64,000 nt of DNA from Nitrospirillum viridazoti (lineage in GTDB: Bacteria; Pseudomonadota; Alphaproteobacteria; Azospirillales; Azospirillaceae): the NCBI RefSeq assembly GCF_007827975.1, contig NZ_VITT01000001.1, one strand, 5' to 3'. The first letter of the stretch is position 1; the number at the start of each line of letters is the position of its first letter. Below are positions 8,254 through 17,226 of this stretch, piece after piece. The notes under the pieces are model-generated. The model did no database searches. It saw only the letters and a list, made by a program, of their open reading frames with translations, and was not told where the DNA came from. The position numbers and the translations under genes were made by a program.

Positions 8254-10410
8254 ATGGCTGAGCGTTCTTTTGCCAGGGAAGTTGAGCATCTGCGACTGGG
8301 AGACGGCGACGTCTTCCGGGGCGAGGCCATTCTGGCGATCACCAAGGGTCTGCTTCAGGCCGGCGTCTCTTATGTGGGCGGATACCAGGGCTCCCCCATT
8401 TCCCACCTCATGGATGTCCTGGCTGATGCGAAGGACATCCTCGACGAGCTGGGCGTTAACTTTCAGAGCTCGGCGAACGAGGCCACGGCGGCGGCCATGC
8501 TTTCGGCCTCCGTCATGTATCCCCTGCGGGGAGCGGTGGCATGGAAATCCACGGTCGGAACGAATGTGGCATCCGATGCGCTGGCCAATCTCGCGTCCGG
8601 CGGCGTCACCGGCGGCGCCTTGGTCATCATCGGCGAGGATTATGGTGAGGGCTCCTCCATCATGCAGGAGCGCACACACGGCTTCGCGATGAAATCGCAG
8701 ATGTGGCTGCTCGACCCGCGCCCTGACCATGCGTGCATCGTCAATTTGATCGCCCGTGGCTTCGAGTTGTCGGAAACCTCGAACACGCCGGTCATGCTGG
8801 AGGTCCGGGTCCGCACCTGCCACATGCACGGCAGTTTCGTGTGCAAGGACAATGTCCGCCCATCCTTCACCATCGATGACGCGCTTAACGCGCCGAAGCG
8901 GGATCTCAGCCGCATCGTGCTGCCCCCGGCGGCCTACGATCATGAGCGGGAAAAGATCGCCCGGCGCCTGCCGGCGGCGGTCGATTTCATTCGCGCGCGC
9001 CGGCTGAACGAACTGTTTGGTCCGGCCACGGGCAAGGTCGGTATCGCCCTGCAGGGCGGAATGTACAACAACGTGATCCGCGCCTTGCAGTATCTCGGCC
9101 TTTCGGACGCGTACGGCGACACGCAGGTCCCGCTTTATGTCATGAACGTCACCTATCCGGTGATCGACAGCGAGATCGCCGATTTTTCCATGGGCAAGGA
9201 CGCCATCCTCATGGTGGAGGAAGGACAGCCCGAATATCTGGAGCAGGCCGTCAATACGGTGCTGCGCCGGCGCGATATCAATACGCGCGTCCGCGGCAAG
9301 GACGTCCTTCCGATGGCCGGCGACTACACGATACAGGCGCTCGCGAAGGGCATTCAGGCGTTCCTGGACGATCATTCCCCCAATCTGCTGGGCAACCGCC
9401 CCCCGGTTCCGGATGCCAGCCCGGTGCTGGCGGATCCCAAGGTCGAAAGGCTGAAGTCCGTTGTCCCGCCCCGTCCGCCGGGCCTATGCACCGGCTGCCC
9501 GGAACGCCCGATCTTCGCCGCCATGAAGCTGACACAGCAGGAGCTGGGCGACCATCACGTGTCGGCCGACATCGGTTGCCACCTGTTCTCCATCCTGCCG
9601 CCCTTCAATATCGGGACGACCACCATGGGCTTCGGCCTGGGTGCCGCCTCGGCCGCCGCCTTCAGCAAAGGAACCGGCAAGCGCTCGATCGCGGTCATGG
9701 GCGATGGCGGTTTCTGGCATAACGGCCTGACCAGCGGGATCGGCAACGCCGTTTTCAACAAGCATGACGGCGTCTTCGTCATCGTCGATAACTTCTATTC
9801 GTCGGCGACCGGCGGGCAGGACATCCTTTCTTCCCGCGCGCACAACCAAAGCCGCCAGACGAACAACCCCATATCCAAGGCGGTCAAGGGGGTGGGCGCC
9901 ACCTGGATCCGTGAGGTCGACCGCACCTACGACGTGGGCAGGATGCGCGCGGTGCTGAAAGAAGCGCTGACGACGAAGGAGGAGGGGCCGAAGATCATCA
10001 TCGCCTCCTCCGAATGCATGCTCAACCGGCAGCGGCGGGAGAGGCCCCTCACGGCGAAGTCGATCAAGGACGGCAAGCGCGTGGTCAAGGAGCGCTTCGG
10101 CGTCGACGAGGATGTCTGCACCGGCGATCATGCCTGCATCCGCTTGTCCGGCTGCCCGTCTCTTTCCGTCAAGCAACTCGACGATCCACTGCGTGACGAT
10201 CCGGTCGCCGCGATTGACAATTCCTGTGTCGGCTGTGGCAATTGCGGCGAGGTATCGGAGGCGGCCACCCTCTGCCCGTCCTTCTATCGTGCCGAAGTGA
10301 TCCACAATCCGACGCGGTGGGACAGGGTGACGGCTCGGCTTTCCATGGCCTTGATCGGCTTCCTGCAGCAGCGGCGAGCGCGCCGCCGCGTCGCCTTCGA
10401 GGTGGCGTGA
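8254..10410 (+). CDS. iorA: Indolepyruvate:ferredoxin oxidoreductase, alpha/ThDP subunit-like
   Basis: 718 aa. Resembles the IorA subunit that oxidatively decarboxylates aryl-pyruvates to arylacetyl-CoA, passing electrons to ferredoxin. The N-terminal pyrimidine domain has GGYQGSPISHLMDVL; CTGCPERP precedes the pyrophosphate domain, with ThDP motif MGDGGFWHNG near residue 482. The C-terminus has ferredoxin-type cysteines: C622-x5-C628 and C658-xx-C661-xx-C664 with a later LCPS. A 1-base overlap (TGATG) couples it to the beta/gamma subunit. Preceded by the perfect TTTAGGCCTAAA palindrome. The aryl substrate (indole-, phenyl- or hydroxyphenylpyruvate) is not decided by sequence. Confidence 0.85.
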   Translation: MAERSFAREVEHLRLGDGDVFRGEAILAITKGLLQAGVSYVGGYQGSPISHLMDVLADAKDILDELGVNFQSSANEATAAAMLSASVMYPLRGAVAWKSTVGTNVASDALANLASGGVTGGALVIIGEDYGEGSSIMQERTHGFAMKSQMWLLDPRPDHACIVNLIARGFELSETSNTPVMLEVRVRTCHMHGSFVCKDNVRPSFTIDDALNAPKRDLSRIVLPPAAYDHEREKIARRLPAAVDFIRARRLNELFGPATGKVGIALQGGMYNNVIRALQYLGLSDAYGDTQVPLYVMNVTYPVIDSEIADFSMGKDAILMVEEGQPEYLEQAVNTVLRRRDINTRVRGKDVLPMAGDYTIQALAKGIQAFLDDHSPNLLGNRPPVPDASPVLADPKVERLKSVVPPRPPGLCTGCPERPIFAAMKLTQQELGDHHVSADIGCHLFSILPPFNIGTTTMGFGLGAASAAAFSKGTGKRSIAVMGDGGFWHNGLTSGIGNAVFNKHDGVFVIVDNFYSSATGGQDILSSRAHNQSRQTNNPISKAVKGVGATWIREVDRTYDVGRMRAVLKEALTTKEEGPKIIIASSECMLNRQRRERPLTAKSIKDGKRVVKERFGVDEDVCTGDHACIRLSGCPSLSVKQLDDPLRDDPVAAIDNSCVGCGNCGEVSEAATLCPSFYRAEVIHNPTRWDRVTARLSMALIGFLQQRRARRRVAFEVA

Positions 10411-11978
10411 TGGGGGACAATATTGTCCGGCTGCCGCTGGCCGCCGCGGGTGCCGCGACCGAACGGCCGATTTCCATCGCCATCGTGGCCATGGGGGGAC
10501 AGGGCGGCGGCGTCCTATCCGGGTGGATCGTCCAGCTGGCCGAAAATGCCGGCTGGGTGGCGCAATCGACATCGGTGCCGGGCGTGGCGCAACGTACGGG
10601 CGCCACCATCTACTATATCGAGATGATGCCGCTCGCGGCGGGCCGGAAGCCCATACTGGCGCAGATGCCGACGCCGGGCGATGTCGACGTCGTCCTGGCG
10701 TCGGAATTCATGGAGGCCGGCCGCTCGATCCTAAGGGGGATCGTCACCCCCGAACGGACGATCCTGATCGCTTCCGACCACCGCTCCTTCGTGATTTCCG
10801 AGAAGAGCGCGCCCGGCGATGGCATCGCCGACAGCGATGCGGTGGCCGATGCCATCGGCGTGACGGCGCGGCGGCAGATCATCTTCAACATGGATGAGCT
10901 GGCGGCGCGCAACGGCAGCGTCATCTCCTCGGCGATGTTCGGCGCGCTGGCCGGATCGGGGGGGCTTCCCTTCGACCGCGACGCGTATCACGCCGTGATC
11001 AGGCAGGACGGCAAGGGTGTGGCCGCAAGCCTGAAGACCTTCGACGCCGCCTTTGAACGGGCGGCAAATCCGTCTCCGCCGTATGCCGGGACGGAAATCC
11101 CGGCCGCGTCGCGGACGGCCGGTGTGCCCTCATCCTCCGCCGATCCGCGCGTGGCCCGTCTGCTTGACCTGCTGCGCACCTCCCTGCCCGAGGCCGCCTG
11201 GCCGATGGCGTGGGCGGGCCTGCGTAAAGTCGTCGATTATCAGGATGAGCGCTACGGGACCGAGTATTTGGAAATTCTAGCGCGCCTGCATGCCGTCGAC
11301 CGGCAGGCGGGTGGCCAGGACCGGGGCCATGACTTCACCGTGACGGCGGCCAAGTATCTCGCCAACGCGATGACCTACGATGATGTCATCCGGGTCGCCG
11401 ACCTGAAGACGCGCGCTGGCCGGCGCAGCCGGATCGCAAGCGAGGTGGGGGCCGGGCCGCACCATGTGCTGACCACCACCGAATTCATGCATCCCCGTAT
11501 GGAGGAAGTCGCCGGCCTGTTGCCGGCCGGCTTTGCGCGCTGGCTGAAACGGCAGGGTGCGATTTATGCGTGGCTGGACGGCCGGGTGAACAGGGGGCGC
11601 CGCGTGCGAACCTATTCGCCCGCCTGGTTCCTGATGCTTTACACGCTGGGCGGGATGCGGTGGTTGCGCCGCCGCTCGCTGCGGCATGCCGAGGAGGTGG
11701 CGCACCGCGAGGCCTGGCTGGCCTGCGCGTGCGACCTTGTCCGCAAGGATTATGTCCTGGGCGGAGAGGTGCTGAAATGCCGCCGGCTGGTCAAGGGCTA
11801 TTCGGACACGCACGCGCGGGGACTTTCGAAGTTCGACAAGGTGATCACGGAAATCCGCCGTCTCGCCCACCGCGATGATGCGGCGAACTGGGCAAGGCGC
11901 CTGCGTGAAACCGCCATCAAGGACGGGGAGGGGGGCGATCTGGACGGCTTGATCCGCACGATCCGCTCCTTCTGCTGA
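10410..11978 (+). CDS. iorB: Indolepyruvate oxidoreductase beta/gamma subunit with C-terminal DUF6537-like domain
   Basis: 522 aa. Residues about 20-210 form the 2-oxoacid oxidoreductase gamma-type domain (AIVAMGGQGGGVLSGWIVQLA, then SVPGVAQRTGATIYYIEM), which carries the CoA-interacting partner function of IorB. From about 240 to the end is an extra domain (YQDERYGTEYLEILARLHAVD; MEEVAGLLPAGFARWL) matching the DUF6537-type extension seen in fused aerobic IOR proteins. Start and stop overlap the neighbours by single bases on both sides, so iorA, iorB and the following hydrolase are probably translated as a coupled unit. Confidence 0.82.
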   Translation: MGDNIVRLPLAAAGAATERPISIAIVAMGGQGGGVLSGWIVQLAENAGWVAQSTSVPGVAQRTGATIYYIEMMPLAAGRKPILAQMPTPGDVDVVLASEFMEAGRSILRGIVTPERTILIASDHRSFVISEKSAPGDGIADSDAVADAIGVTARRQIIFNMDELAARNGSVISSAMFGALAGSGGLPFDRDAYHAVIRQDGKGVAASLKTFDAAFERAANPSPPYAGTEIPAASRTAGVPSSSADPRVARLLDLLRTSLPEAAWPMAWAGLRKVVDYQDERYGTEYLEILARLHAVDRQAGGQDRGHDFTVTAAKYLANAMTYDDVIRVADLKTRAGRRSRIASEVGAGPHHVLTTTEFMHPRMEEVAGLLPAGFARWLKRQGAIYAWLDGRVNRGRRVRTYSPAWFLMLYTLGGMRWLRRRSLRHAEEVAHREAWLACACDLVRKDYVLGGEVLKCRRLVKGYSDTHARGLSKFDKVITEIRRLAHRDDAANWARRLRETAIKDGEGGDLDGLIRTIRSFC

Positions 11979-13531
11979 TGATGGGCCGAGGCTGTCCGGA
12001 CGTGAGCGCGTGGACGATGCGCCGCCGGCTTTCTTTCCTGGAGGATGTCTCCCGGAGGATGGGGTTCCTGGCTTTCCTCATGCTTGCCGGCTGGGCCTGC
12101 GGCGCGTCGGGAGAGGTGCCTGCAATGCCGACGATCATTCCGGTGCCGCCGAGCGACCAGCCGCCCCTTTCCTCGGCGCTGCGGGTCACCAACCCCGGGA
12201 CCGAATATATCGATCTCGACGGGAGCGGCTATGCCGAGGAGGAGTATTATATGTCGGGCGTCGCCCCCGCGATCACGGCGCAGGGAGCGACCCTTTTCCA
12301 GGTCCCCTATATCACCCGCATTCTGGTGCGTAAGCCCAAGGATCCAAGGAAGTTCAACGGCACCGTGGTGATGGAGCCTTTCACCTGGATCGGCGAGCGC
12401 GGGGCGGGCTGGATTTTGACCAAGGACTATCTGATCCGGCAGGGCTACGCATGGGTGGGATACACCCTCAACATCAACAAGCCCGCGCAGGATCCCAAGA
12501 CCACCACCGATCCCGATTGGCGGCCCGATCCGGAACCGCAGGACCTCAACCTCGACTTCATGCGCCGGTTCGACTACGCGCGCTACGCCTCTCTCGGGAC
12601 GTATTACGATCCCGCGCGGTTCCAGCGGGGCGGTCACGCCGATCCCTTCGTTCCGCAGTCCCAGGGTATAGGCGCGCAGCTTGCTTTGGCGCTGAAGTCA
12701 AATCTTGCGGATGGTCCGACGCGGGGGCTGGAGGTAAGACGGGTCTATGTCGACAGCTGGGCGGTCACGGCGCAGGTCTGGATGGACTATCTGGATCAAG
12801 GCCGGCACCAGCAGTGGCGCATGCCCGACGGTCGGCCCCTGATCGACGCTTATATGACGGGCAAGATGTCCTTCGGCGAGGTTGGGGGTGATGCCATCCG
12901 CGTGCCCCGTCACATGCCGGACGATGCCCCGTTCGTGGTTGTCTACAGTCAATCGGAAGCCATGCACGACGCGATTGAACAGATCGACGTGCCGGTCGAC
13001 AGCGACCGGCCGCGCCTGCGCTATTACGAGGTTGCCGGTGTTTCCCACCTGCGCCTTGCCGATTTGGGAACCGAGGAAATTGAGGATTTGCCGGCGGATG
13101 TGGGCAAGGAGTCGGACCCGCGCTGTCGCCATCTCTATGACGAACCCGCGCAGATGATCGTGTCCGCCCTTTTTGACGACATGGACCGCTGGGTTCGCGA
13201 GGGCCGCCCGATGCCCAGGGCCCCCCGTTTCAAGCGGGAGGGGCGGGGCATCGCGCGAGACGCGCGAACCGGGAACATGGTGGGGGGCGTGCGGCCCGCC
13301 TGGGTCGAGGTCCCTGCGGCGGCCTATCTCACCGACCAGGAGACCGGCTGCGGCATGGTCTACGACACCAAGGTGCCCTATGCGCGGGACACGTTGAGAT
13401 CGCTCTACGGCAACTTCGCCGCATATGCCCGCAAGTTCGAAGCGGCGAAGGTGCTTTCCGAAAAGCAAGGCTATTTGCTGCCAGCGGATGCTGCGCGTCT
13501 GGTCCCGATCGCAAGGCCGGATGATTTCTGA
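11978..13531 (+). CDS. Alpha/beta-hydrolase domain protein (Abhydrolase_10-like) with nucleophile Ser replaced
   Basis: 517 aa from ATG 11978, which overlaps the iorB stop; GTG 12002 and ATG 12017 or 12062 are possible later starts. A hydrophobic MGFLAFLMLAGWACG segment looks like an export signal or lipoprotein-type leader. The body (YIDLDGSGYAEEEYYMSG; FNGTVVMEPFTWIGERG) fits the alpha/beta hydrolase domain family PF20091. Where that family carries a GxSxS/G nucleophile elbow, this protein reads DSWAVTA with Ala262 at the Ser position. The His region EVAGVSHLRL is retained. Either catalysis is lost or it works differently. Coupling with iorAB suggests a role in the same pathway. Confidence 0.72.
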   Translation: MMGRGCPDVSAWTMRRRLSFLEDVSRRMGFLAFLMLAGWACGASGEVPAMPTIIPVPPSDQPPLSSALRVTNPGTEYIDLDGSGYAEEEYYMSGVAPAITAQGATLFQVPYITRILVRKPKDPRKFNGTVVMEPFTWIGERGAGWILTKDYLIRQGYAWVGYTLNINKPAQDPKTTTDPDWRPDPEPQDLNLDFMRRFDYARYASLGTYYDPARFQRGGHADPFVPQSQGIGAQLALALKSNLADGPTRGLEVRRVYVDSWAVTAQVWMDYLDQGRHQQWRMPDGRPLIDAYMTGKMSFGEVGGDAIRVPRHMPDDAPFVVVYSQSEAMHDAIEQIDVPVDSDRPRLRYYEVAGVSHLRLADLGTEEIEDLPADVGKESDPRCRHLYDEPAQMIVSALFDDMDRWVREGRPMPRAPRFKREGRGIARDARTGNMVGGVRPAWVEVPAAAYLTDQETGCGMVYDTKVPYARDTLRSLYGNFAAYARKFEAAKVLSEKQGYLLPADAARLVPIARPDDF

Positions 13532-13632
13532 AAGGTGGCACGCAGCGGATCGTTTATGAGACAATGACGTAAATTTACATATATTGTTTATTATAGTGAA
13601 CACACCTTGTGACGCTTCAGGAGGCTCGTTGA

Positions 13633-14277
13633 ATGTCGTGGGCATGGCCGGAGGGCATCAGGAACCTGCAGGGCGGTGGCATCAGGCTTGAGCCGCTGTC
13701 CCTGGATCATGTCGCGGGCTTGACCGAGGCGGCGGCGACCGCGACCGACCATGAATGGGACATGGGCTTCGTTCCCAGGCCTGACGACATGAAGGTCTAT
13801 GTCAGCCGGGCAATTTACGATCTGCGGGCGGGGCGGAGCTTTCCATTCGCCGTGTGCCTGGAGACGGGGGAACCGATCGGTACCAGCTGGTTCCGGGTGT
13901 TCGATCCATGGCGCAGGAAGTTGGAGATTGGCTTCACCTGGTACGCTGCGCCCCATCGCAAGGGCATCGCCAACCTTCAGACCAAGCTCCTGCTCATGTC
14001 CTTCGCGTTCGACGTGCTGAACTGCATACTGGTCGAATTCCTCGTATATGAAGGCAACCTGCCGTCACGGCGCGCTATCGCCGGTTTGGGGGCGCGCCAG
14101 GACGGGATGCTGCGCCGCGTGATCCCCATGGGCGATGGCACATTCGGCGACGTGGTCGTCTTCAGCGTCTCGAATGACGAATGGCCGGCAGTGAAAAGCA
14201 CCATGGCCAGCAGGCTGGAATCGCGACGGCGAGTACCGCTCGACGGGTTCCGCGCCGCTGGCCCAACTGGATCCTGA
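13633..14277 (+). CDS. GNAT-family N-acetyltransferase (RimJ/RimL type)
   Basis: 214 aa. The core has IRLEPLSLDHVAGL at the N-terminus, PIGTSWFRVFDPWRRKLEIGFTWY for beta4 and HRKGIANLQTKLLLMSFAFD for the acetyl-CoA-binding loop and helix, then NLPSRRAIAGLGARQDGMLRR, the asparagine segment typical of RimJ/RimL-like enzymes. AGGAGG lies about seven bases upstream of ATG 13633. The short AT-rich upstream region contains a perfect GTAAATTTAC palindrome (13569-13578). Substrate unknown. It lies between the IOR unit and the CoA-ligase operon without overlapping either. Confidence 0.8.
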   Translation: MSWAWPEGIRNLQGGGIRLEPLSLDHVAGLTEAAATATDHEWDMGFVPRPDDMKVYVSRAIYDLRAGRSFPFAVCLETGEPIGTSWFRVFDPWRRKLEIGFTWYAAPHRKGIANLQTKLLLMSFAFDVLNCILVEFLVYEGNLPSRRAIAGLGARQDGMLRRVIPMGDGTFGDVVVFSVSNDEWPAVKSTMASRLESRRRVPLDGFRAAGPTGS

Positions 14278-14354
14278 AGGGGCGCCCGAGGGCAGGGAGA
14301 GAGTCTTCGCCGGTGCGATTCCCGGACCAGGCTCGCAGGCCTGAATCTAAAAAG

Positions 14355-14366
14355 TTTAGGCCTAAA
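14355..14366. promoter_or_regulatory. Perfect palindrome TTTAGGCCTAAA upstream of the CoA-ligase operon
   Basis: Second perfect copy of the 12-bp palindrome, 77 bases before the proposed GTG start of the CoA ligase, in an AT-rich stretch. Same candidate MarR operator as at 8210-8221. Confidence 0.65.
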
Positions 14367-14443
14367 ATAGTAATTCGTACACATGGGCCCATAAGCCCCG
14401 GTGCATCGACATCAGGCTGCGCGCCTGTTTGAGTGAGGGTGTT

Positions 14444-16057
14444 GTGAGCAGCGAAACTGTCTTTTCGAGGTTCGTGTCGGCGGCCGGCAAATATCCGGGC
14501 AACCCTTTCCTGAACGTGCTTCCCGAAACGGCGGAGATATATGGCATCGACGCCGGGGAGATCACCTATGCCGTCATGCTGGAGCGGGTGCTGGCGCGGC
14601 AGAAGGCGTTGCGCGCCGCTGGGTTCTGCAAGGGCAGCCGGATCGGTCTTCTGCTGCAAAACAGGCCGGACTTCATCGAGATCTGGTTCGCGGCCAATGG
14701 GCTTGGCGCTTCGGTGGTGCCGATCAATCCCGACCTGCGGCGCAGCGAACTCGAATATCTGATCGGCCATTCGGAAATGAATGCCGCTTTCGTTCTGCAG
14801 GATCGGCGGGCGGAGGTGGCCGCGGCGGCACAGGCCATTGGCCGCGCCATGGTCACGCTGCTACCGCAAGAACCGCTCCCGCAATTCCTGGGGGCGGCAC
14901 CTGACCTGACGGCTCCGGACCGATCCACGGAGGCGGCCCTGCTTTACACATCCGGCACCACGGGCGACCCCAAGGGCTGCGTGCTGGCCAATGAATATTT
15001 CCTCCATTCCGGTGACTGGTATCGCGATGTTGGGGGGCTGATTTCGCTGAGCCCTGGGCTGGAGCGCATGCTTACCCCCCTGCCGGTGTTCCATATGAAC
15101 GCGATGGCCGTATCGGTGCTGGCCATGATCACCGTTGGCGGGTGCCTGACCATCCTGGACCGCTTCCATCCCACCACTTGGTGGGATTCCGTGCGGCGCA
15201 GCGGTGCGACCTGCCTGCATTACCTTGGGGTCATGCCATCCATGCTGATGAAGGCGCCGGCAAGCGATCGGGACCGGAATCATTCGGTACGCTTCGGCTT
15301 CGGTGCCGGCACGCCCCGCGAACTTCACGCGCCTTTTGAGGAACGCTTTGGCTTTCCCTTGATCGAGGCTTGGGCGATGACCGAGACGGGCAGCGGCGGC
15401 GTCATTTGCGCCAGCCATGCGCCGCGCAAGATCGGCACCAACTGTTTCGGCCGGCCGACGGGGGATGTCGAGGTGCGCATTATCGACGACGCGGGTGGGG
15501 AGGCCGCCCCCAACGCGCCGGGCGAGTTGCTCGTCCGGCGGGCGGGGGACAATCCAGGTTACGGCTTCTTCAAGGAATATCTCAAAAATCCAGGGGCGAC
15601 ACAGGAAGCCTGGCAGGGTGGCTGGTTTCACACAGGCGATATCGTCTCCCGCGATGACGATGGCGATCTCCATTTCGTGGATCGCAAAAAGAACGTCATT
15701 CGCCGCTCTGGCGAGAACATCGCCGCGGTCGAGGTGGAGGCGGTCCTGATGAAGCATCCGCTGGTGAAGCAGGCGGCCGTCGCCGCCACACCCGACGACC
15801 TGCGCGGCGATGAGGTGGCGGCGCTGATCGTAACGCCCGCTACCGAAGCGGGCAGGGGGGTGGCTGAGGAAATAGTGCGGTGGAGCCTGGGTCAGCTGGC
15901 CTACTACAAGGTGCCGGGCTGGGTTGCCTTCGTGACGGAATTGCCGCGGACCCCGACGGAGAAGATCCTGCGGGCGGCGCTCAAGGCGCTGGTTGCCGAG
16001 AAAATGGACGGGGGCGCCTTCTTCGATACGCGCGCGCTGAAGCGGCGGCAAACGTGA
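14444..16057 (+). CDS. ATP-dependent acyl/aryl-CoA synthetase (AMP-binding enzyme)
   Basis: 537 aa ANL-superfamily ligase that activates a carboxylate through an acyl-adenylate. LLYTSGTTGDPKGC (P-loop, about residues 166-179), AWAMTETGSGG, GGWFHTGDIV and DRKKNVIRRSGENIA are in order, and the A10 lysine is Lys507 in PTEKIL. GTG 14444 is chosen because a GAGGG ribosome site lies just upstream; the frame is open slightly further back. The perfect TTTAGGCCTAAA palindrome lies before it. Its TGA overlaps the GTG of the thiolase-like gene by four bases. The acid it activates is unknown; the operon suggests an aryl acid with a side chain to be cleaved. Confidence 0.88.
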   Translation: MSSETVFSRFVSAAGKYPGNPFLNVLPETAEIYGIDAGEITYAVMLERVLARQKALRAAGFCKGSRIGLLLQNRPDFIEIWFAANGLGASVVPINPDLRRSELEYLIGHSEMNAAFVLQDRRAEVAAAAQAIGRAMVTLLPQEPLPQFLGAAPDLTAPDRSTEAALLYTSGTTGDPKGCVLANEYFLHSGDWYRDVGGLISLSPGLERMLTPLPVFHMNAMAVSVLAMITVGGCLTILDRFHPTTWWDSVRRSGATCLHYLGVMPSMLMKAPASDRDRNHSVRFGFGAGTPRELHAPFEERFGFPLIEAWAMTETGSGGVICASHAPRKIGTNCFGRPTGDVEVRIIDDAGGEAAPNAPGELLVRRAGDNPGYGFFKEYLKNPGATQEAWQGGWFHTGDIVSRDDDGDLHFVDRKKNVIRRSGENIAAVEVEAVLMKHPLVKQAAVAATPDDLRGDEVAALIVTPATEAGRGVAEEIVRWSLGQLAYYKVPGWVAFVTELPRTPTEKILRAALKALVAEKMDGGAFFDTRALKRRQT

Positions 16058-17226
16058 CCCGCGCCCAAGCTTCCTACGATGGTGTCGTCCTCTGCGCGCC
16101 GGTGACGGTGGCTTACCAGCGCTATTCCATCCAACCTGCCCACTGGTGGGCTGGGCGGGCGATGCGGTCTCTTGCCGAAGCGACAGGGTTCGGCCCGGCC
16201 GATATCGACGGCTTCTGCTTCGCCAGCTTTTCGGCGATGCCGGACACGGCGGTCGGCCTGGTCCAGCATCTGGGCCTCTCCCCCCGCTGGCTGGACCATA
16301 TTCCGACCGGCGGCGCGAGTGGCGTCATGGCCCTGCGCCGCGCCGCCCGCGCGGTGCAATGCGGCGACGCGGATGTCGTCGCCTGCGTGGCCGCCGACAC
16401 CAACCGCCTGGACAGTTTCCGGCACACCCTGGCGACGTTCTCGCGTTTTTCCCAGGATGCCGTTTATCCCTATGGCTTCGGCGGGCCGAACGCGACCTTC
16501 GCCCTCATCACCGATGCCTACATGCGCGCCTATGGCGTCACACGCGACGACTTCGGCAAGCTGTGTGTCGCCCAGCGCCGCAATGCGCGCTCCAACCCGC
16601 TCGCCCTTCAGCGCGGGGAACTGACGTTGGACGACTACCTGCGGGCGCGGCCGATTTCCGATCCCGTCCATCTCTTCGATTGCGTGATGCCCTGCGCCGG
16701 GGCGGAAGCCTTCATTGTGACGACCCCGGAGATCGCCGCGCGGCGTGGTCTGCAGATGGCGCGCATCCTGGCGACGATCGAGCGGCACAACGCCTATCCG
16801 GACGATCCGGTGCAACTGCGCGGGGGATGGGCGATGGATGCCGATTCCCTGTGGGCGTCGGCAGGGATCGCCCCGGCCGAGGTCGATACGCTTCAGGCTT
16901 ATGACGATTATCCGGTGATCGTGGCGATGCAGCTTGAGGATCTGGGCTTCTGCGCCAAGGGCGGGGCCGCGGAATTCATTCGGGCGACCACCTTCGAGAT
17001 AGGCGGCGACCTGCCGCTGAACACCAACGGTGGCCAGCTGTCGTTCGGTCAGGCGGGGGCGGCGGGTGGTTTCCAGAACGTGACGGAAGCGCTGCGCCAG
17101 GTGCTGCGCCAGCCATTGGGGGCCCAAGTGCCGAACGCCGATATCGCGGCGATATCCGGGTTCGGTCTGGTGAACTACGACCGCGGCGTGTGCACCGCCG
17201 CCGCCATTGTCGAGGCATGCCGATGA
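16054..17226 (+). CDS. Thiolase-superfamily protein without the catalytic Cys and His (Ltp2/SCP2-like)
   Basis: 390 aa. The fold is thiolase/lipid-transfer-like: TGGASGVMALRRAARAV, then VYPYGFGGPNATFALITDAYM and NTNGGQLSFGQAGAAGG. At the nucleophile position the sequence is Gly87 in TGGASG instead of Cys, and the GHP motif reads GQA, so thiolytic chemistry is unlikely. Family knowledge: such proteins pair with DUF35 partners, as in Ltp2-ChsH2, where the pair is a retro-aldolase for CoA-linked side chains. Here the next gene, overlapping by ATGA, carries a DUF35 domain. GTG 16054 overlaps the ligase stop. Aldolase function is inference from this pairing. Confidence 0.82.
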   Translation: MTRAQASYDGVVLCAPVTVAYQRYSIQPAHWWAGRAMRSLAEATGFGPADIDGFCFASFSAMPDTAVGLVQHLGLSPRWLDHIPTGGASGVMALRRAARAVQCGDADVVACVAADTNRLDSFRHTLATFSRFSQDAVYPYGFGGPNATFALITDAYMRAYGVTRDDFGKLCVAQRRNARSNPLALQRGELTLDDYLRARPISDPVHLFDCVMPCAGAEAFIVTTPEIAARRGLQMARILATIERHNAYPDDPVQLRGGWAMDADSLWASAGIAPAEVDTLQAYDDYPVIVAMQLEDLGFCAKGGAAEFIRATTFEIGGDLPLNTNGGQLSFGQAGAAGGFQNVTEALRQVLRQPLGAQVPNADIAAISGFGLVNYDRGVCTAAAIVEACR

